Below, one piece after another: positions 59,693 through 64,000 of a stretch of 64,000 bases of DNA. The notes beneath the pieces were generated by a model that did not search any database, was not told where the DNA came from, and saw nothing but the letters and a program-made list of their open reading frames with translations. The position numbers and the translations under genes are program-made. Location: contig OX344751.2 in assembly GCA_947034885.2 (NCBI GenBank), positions 19,840,001 to 19,904,000 of the forward strand, given 5' to 3'. Origin of the DNA: Thuidium tamariscinum (taxonomy: Eukaryota > Streptophyta > Bryopsida > Hypnales > Thuidiaceae). Numbering within the stretch: position 1 is the first letter of the stretch; every line of letters starts with the position of its first letter.

Positions 59693-61801
59693 TCAAAGTT
59701 GCACATAAGGAATGTCGGTAGATGTCACAGGCGGAGAAATCAGCCAGTCTGCATCTTCATAATTGATTTCTGGATTTGGTAAGGCGATCCAATCTTCTGA
59801 ACTCCACTGGGAAAAAGGCATCTCCGGATCGCTGCCATTCCACACTTCTGGAAGACTCCCGTCCTCTTCCTCCAGTCCGATGCGAGCCGGAAAGTTTAGA
59901 GAAAAGGTCTCCCATATCCATGCGTTTTCATCGGCAACCTTGTCAAATTCGTGCGGCAAAACACGTTGTGACACGCCTATCTCCGCAGGAGGCGTCGTTG
60001 TATCGGTCCCAGCTGGCCCAACGACAACAAGGGGGTTCCCAGGAAGACCATAGCTGTCAAGAACAGACACGGCGCATTCATTTTGCTCTTCAGATAAACA
60101 ATACTCAAGCACTCGTGGAGGCCTTTCGTCTTCATTTGCCCTCTGTCGGCCCGACGTTTTATTTCCATCGTCCGTCGACTTTTCAATGACCTTGAAATTA
60201 TGGACTGAATATAAAACATCAAAGTGTTAGTCACAATGAAACACCAAGGCATTCATGTGACTAGCGAACAGAGAAGTGATTGAATTCTGGTATACAAACT
60301 TGGCTACATAGTAAATAATGACGATATCTCTACGAGTTCACTATTCCATAAAAATCACAACAATTGAAACAACTGATTGATGCCTACCTTCTAATAACTT
60401 TCGCAGCTTCGAACATTTAGAGTCCTCTGAATTGTATCCTTGCTCAGCCTTTTCGAGTATCCCAGGAATCTTTTCATCTATGGCTATGAGTTGTTTGAAG
60501 CGAGCCATGAAGGAAGAGAATTCGTTAGGGTCTGGTGGTGGAAAAGAGATCATACCCGCGTCCTCATTAATATCTGCACAAGAGGAAAGCAGGAGGTTAA
60601 TTTGAGAACAAATAAAATCGATGACTTGATTTGTCCATTCCTCACAAGGCATTCAGCAAAATATCAAACATACTCAAATAAAGCGGATACGATTGGACAA
60701 ACGATCCTTCCTAAATATGCAATTGACCAGCTAAAACAGTGCAGATGTCTACTGGTTAATAGGTAGACTGCATACCTGCCACCTTTCTTTCCAACATTTC
60801 CCTTTCAATAACTTTAGAAGTATACGACATATTGCAATGATGACTGAGCTCGGATATCTCCTGAAAGTTCAATTGATTTGTGCAAACACCAGGCAAGTCT
60901 TGCTTGACAACCAGTGGTTTGCCATGAACATTCTGATGCGACGAGCTTCGATTACTTGGACTGGGGCTACCCACAGCTGGTATAGGACGTCTCTGCGACA
61001 CACCGTGACAGGTTTTTAGTACCTTCTTCACAGAATTTTCTGCAGCAGCGAAGCGGAACACGAGGCAAGGCGCAACTACGTACATGAATGAGGCCAAAAT
61101 AACTAAAACAGACTATTACGATATCCCACTGCAAAAGACCTAAATTCGAAACTCTGAAGCTTCAGTACCAGGTACGTTTGAGAGATGATACAACCTAAAA
61201 TGATTTGAAATATGCAGATGTATGCTAATAAGTACACAAAGAAATTTCTCATAATTGTCAAATGTCCAAGGAGCTGAAAATGACACTGAAATTGAGTTAA
61301 TACGCCAGACGTTTAAGGGTTAACATCATATTCCACTGCAAGATTTTAGAACCTAAATTCTAAAACCCTAGGCGAAGAAAGACAGTAGGGCGCAAGCAAA
61401 CCACGTAAAATTTGCTCACATGGAGGGGATTAAAGGACCAGGCAATACTAACGACGTACCAGACTCTCAGGAAGATTCTTCGCAGCCGCTTGTGCTTGCT
61501 CCAAGATGATCTTCATCGCCTCTTCTTTATGACGATGGAAGTCAAAGTCCCTCGGCAAAGGCTTCAACCGCAAAGTCCTCGAATACCCCGGATAGTTCAG
61601 CTTCACCGCCTTGCGCTTCTCTCCGATCACCTCCAATTCACTGTAACGCTGCAAAATGTCGTAACAGAGTGCACCTTCTTCGGGCGACTTGATCTTGGTA
61701 CAGTACAACTTCCCGTGACCAGAGAATCGCGCCTCAAAATAATCCTGCCCGGACGGTTTCCGGCGCTTGACGCCCCTAAGCGAAACCTCCCCACTGGCCA
61801 T
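59693..61801 (-). CDS. AP2/ERF-like domain protein, four exons, function unknown
   Basis: Exons in transcription order: 61460-61801, 60776-60992, 60388-60573 and 59693-60204, giving about 418 residues. Residues 9-71 resemble a divergent AP2/ERF DNA-binding domain: RGVKRRKPSG at the start, EEGALCYD matching the usual EEAARAYD block, and AVKLNYP matching AxLNFP. The normal WAEIR-type strand is replaced by YFEARF, so DNA binding is uncertain. The middle has a Ser/Pro-rich segment and a probable coiled stretch (KVIEREMLERKVA). The C-terminal 100 residues are acidic with spaced Trp (NAWIWETF, SQWSSEDWIAL, YEDADWLI), as in activation domains. The ATG at 61801 is the only in-frame candidate in exon 1. 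The exon 2 acceptor is uncertain: 60992 keeps the frame, while stronger-looking acceptors near 61035 or 61076 would need an extra exon. Converges with ATR. Confidence 0.7.
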
Positions 61802-62103
61802 TGCACTCTCAATTGTAGCCCGATTGAAGTCTTTCAACACTCCCTGGAACGATGGCGCCGAACGGAAACATGCTAATCTGAGGGCCAAGAATTGCACAGT
61901 AGAAGCGGGAATTCAAGGCGGAAGGAAAGCACGAGTACAAGCTGTTCGCTGCGGTGAAGGCGACAAATGGCAAAGGGGAGGGGCGAAGGTTTTATGAAAG
62001 TCTGCAGAGAGAGGGGGAAGGGGGGTGGGGGGGGGTGGGATTGTCGGCCGATGACGGAATTGTCGGCCGATGACGAGAGGGGAACAACGAGAGCGGGCCA
62101 GCG
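61802..62103 (-). promoter_or_regulatory. Probable leader and promoter of the AP2-like gene
   Basis: GC-rich sequence directly upstream of the start codon. A 17-bp unit ATTGTCGGCCGATGACG is repeated in tandem (about 62039-62074), and a purine-rich GGGGGAAGGGGGGTGGGG tract precedes it. The transcription start is not determinable. An inverted-repeat element (62104-62339) borders this region. Confidence 0.45.
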
Positions 62104-62339
62104 CATACCATCGAAGGTGGGCCCCGCAGGCTGGATTCACCCCAGGGAAAACGCTGAAACTTTTTACTTTTTGCATTTTGCATTTTTTTCAAATTCAGAA
62201 TTCAGATTCAGAATTAGAGACCCTAAAATAGCCAGGAGGGTCCCTACCATACCAAAAAACCCCACACAAATATAAACCCCAAACCCTTATCAGCCCCTAG
62301 TAAAATGAGATTTACCCGGGGCCCACCTTCGATGGTATG
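62104..62339. mobile_element. Inverted-repeat element, GGGCCCACCTTCGATGGTA family, copy 2
   Basis: A 236-bp element with perfect inverted ends of 22 bp: ACCATCGAAGGTGGGCCC on the left is mirrored by GGGCCCACCTTCGATGGT on the right. The interior is non-coding. Compared with the diverged copy at 6365-6618, this copy looks young. It lies about 300 bp upstream of the AP2-like start codon. Confidence 0.85.
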
Positions 62340-62563
62340 ATTTAACGTTCTGCGTCAGTCGATACGTCTGGTTTACTTGTCTGCGATTTACTATTTACTA
62401 GGAAGTTAGTTACTGTTGACCCTGTAGTGTTGGGGGGATCGCCGGTCGGCCGGTGGAGGGAGCCGGGGGGGTGAACTGGCGGCCAGGGCGAATCCCTTTC
62501 CTCCGTCCTCCCTTCCCAGGGACCTCCCTCCAACCCCCTTTCCCCTCCTCCCAACGACATGTA
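62340..62563. other. GC-rich spacer
   Basis: GC- and CT-rich segment between two small elements, with CCGGTCGGCCGGTGG and a C-rich tract. No gene is recognised. Confidence 0.4.
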
Positions 62564-62836
62564 AGGTGGGTACACCCAAAAGCGCCACTTATTCATACTG
62601 AGCCTAGTTCCTGCTATTAATTAGTTCAAATTTTTATGTAGTCTTGTTGGCAAGTGAAAGCATGTTCCAACGCACCAAAGAACGCAGGATTTGGATACCG
62701 TATGCAAAAGTTATTAACAGTCAAAGTCTGTTTCTGAAAGCGCCATCTACAGTCTGTGAACATGACTGATTTCGGAAATGTATGTGCACTGTAGATGGCG
62801 CTTTAAGGAACAGGGTGCTTTTGGGTGTACCTACCT
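62564..62836 (-). mobile_element. TA|AGGTGGGTACAC element, copy 2 (inverted)
   Basis: A 273-bp element with ends AGGTGGGTACACCCAAAAG and CTTTTGGGTGTACCTACCT, and TA on both sides (62562-62563 and 62837-62838). It is in the reverse orientation to the copy at 58574, and its blocks for GCGCCATCTACAGT, ACATGCTTTC and AGTATGAATAAGTGGCGC match. Together the two copies bracket the AP2-like gene. Non-coding. Confidence 0.87.
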
Positions 62837-63639
62837 TATAACTTGAGAGAACTAAATTTTTTTTTGCAAAGTATGACTTTATTATGGATTTTTGAAGTGT
62901 GCTATCCAATTGGTTCTAAAAAGTTTGTAGACAACCCCAAATCATCTCAAAGTGTTTCTATAATGATCACCTTACCACCTGAAGCAATCCCAATATTTTC
63001 TTACTAGGCTATAAGATTTCCTAGCGTGGCCTATGACATGAAGGAATTAAAAAATGACTTTTTGTGAGAAATTTGTAGTAGAAAGGTGCAAGTGTCCTAT
63101 GACAATCACCAATTCATGGCCATCTCCCAAGGCACCAAAATTTAGTTTTACTTTGTGAAACTTTGAAGTTAAATAAAACCTCACTAAATTGCTTTCTTAG
63201 TAGTTTATATTTTTGAAAACTTTTCTTTAAATTGTAGTTGAAGCATCAAAAAATTGATCTTGAAAATGATTGATCATGATTTTTCTTTTTTAAGATTTTG
63301 TACAAGGGGGGCCATTGCAATCTTGACTTTCTCTAGTGTTGAGGGCCTTGAGGGAAAAAAAAACATTTGAAATTCAATTACAAATATTGTAAAGGAGATT
63401 TTGAGAAACCATAAATTGATTGGAGTTATGCATGTTAGGCCCTTTAACTTCATCTTTTTTTAGTGACCAACAATTTAGATTTGACATGCGAAAAGAAAAT
63501 CAAAAGACTTCAAGTCACTTTTGTAGTTTTAACACCTCATGGTCAAAAATTATAATCTTTCAATCCATAAGTGATATTGTTGTGTTTTCTTTTCCTAAGT
63601 AATCCCTCACATGTCTCATTTGAATTTGTATAGTTGCAT
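62837..63639. other. Gene-free AT-rich DNA
   Basis: No gene is recognised. Short open frames at 62825-63007 and 63420-63602 show no protein resemblance. Confidence 0.5.
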
Positions 63640-64000
63640 TTTTTCTTAACCCCTAAATGTATTTGACTATGTTTTGCCAAAAACACTCCAAAACTGCCTC
63701 TTCTAGTACAAGACCAAAATATTTTTTGAAAAACATCTTAAGAAAAATGTAACCGTAGGATCTTATAGTAAACTAGTTTGAGAATACATGGAAAAAATTT
63801 CAGAAATTTCCACCGTATAGATTGCAAGATAATAGTGTTTGAATTGTCAAAAATGCTTTTTTTGTCCCTGCGAAAATCCGGGCAGCTGCACTTCAGTACC
63901 TCACTTTTGTATGAAAAGAAGTCCAAAATGGTTGTTACTCTTTTGTTTCATTCTTTTAGTCAAGTTAGCTACATGCCTAAAAAATTTCAAATCCTTTGGA
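63640..64000 (-). repeat. Dispersed non-coding repeat, copy 4 (runs off the window)
   Basis: Aligns directly with 14150-14400, sharing TTAACCCCT, TTTGACTATGTTTT, CAAAATGGTTGT and TTAGCTACATGC. It is therefore in the same orientation as copy 2 and opposite to copies 1 and 3. The window ends within it. Confidence 0.55.

Noticed and set aside
1-64000. CRISPR arrays, bacterial operons or phage defence systems
   Set aside because: The tandem repeats lack regular unique spacers and the genes are spliced eukaryotic genes, so such systems are not expected and none is seen.
1-64000. tRNA or rRNA genes
   Set aside because: I noticed no convincing cloverleaf or ribosomal segment, but I could not scan systematically; a covariance-model search would settle this.

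Overview
The window is nuclear DNA of a land plant. It has spliced genes with GT-AG introns of roughly 80-570 bp, plant-type versions of ATR and pyridoxal kinase, an AP2/ERF-like protein, and AT-rich gene-poor DNA full of small transposons. Compact introns beside long AT-rich intergenic stretches would fit a non-seed plant such as a bryophyte, but nothing seen here fixes the species.

Three genes can be built exon by exon. (1) Pyridoxal kinase (PDXK, the SOS4 family), minus strand, 24768-29601: 13 exons join in frame to 332 codons, with one GC-AG intron and a 23-residue insertion encoded by one exon. (2) The DNA-damage checkpoint kinase ATR, plus strand, 43897-58112: 26 exons join in frame to 2790 codons, from the N-terminal helical repeats through FAT and PI3K-like kinase domains to FATC. 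(3) A divergent AP2/ERF-like protein, minus strand, 59693-61801: four exons, about 418 residues, with one splice site uncertain. ATR and the AP2-like gene converge tail to tail. A decayed hAT transposase (about 32.2-37.0 kb, plus strand) lies between PDXK and ATR.

The rest is repeat-derived. From 1 to 24.7 kb and from 37 to 43.2 kb I found no credible gene, only AT-rich DNA with non-autonomous transposons, degenerate tandem arrays and a long dispersed non-coding repeat seen at 6.8, 14.2, 39.4 and 63.6 kb. At least seven families of short inverted-repeat elements are visible. Three share ends of the form TA|AGGT...ACCT|TA and differ internally. One is a TTAA-flanked, CCC-starting element with the signature of piggyBac. 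Two are CACTA-like elements inside the dead hAT gene. For two families an empty site elsewhere in the window shows the insertion and target duplication directly.

The three genes do not form a pathway: PDXK makes pyridoxal 5'-phosphate in vitamin B6 salvage, ATR senses stalled replication forks, and the AP2-like protein may be a regulator. No operon-like or defence-type system is present. The most novel content is the transposon archaeology.
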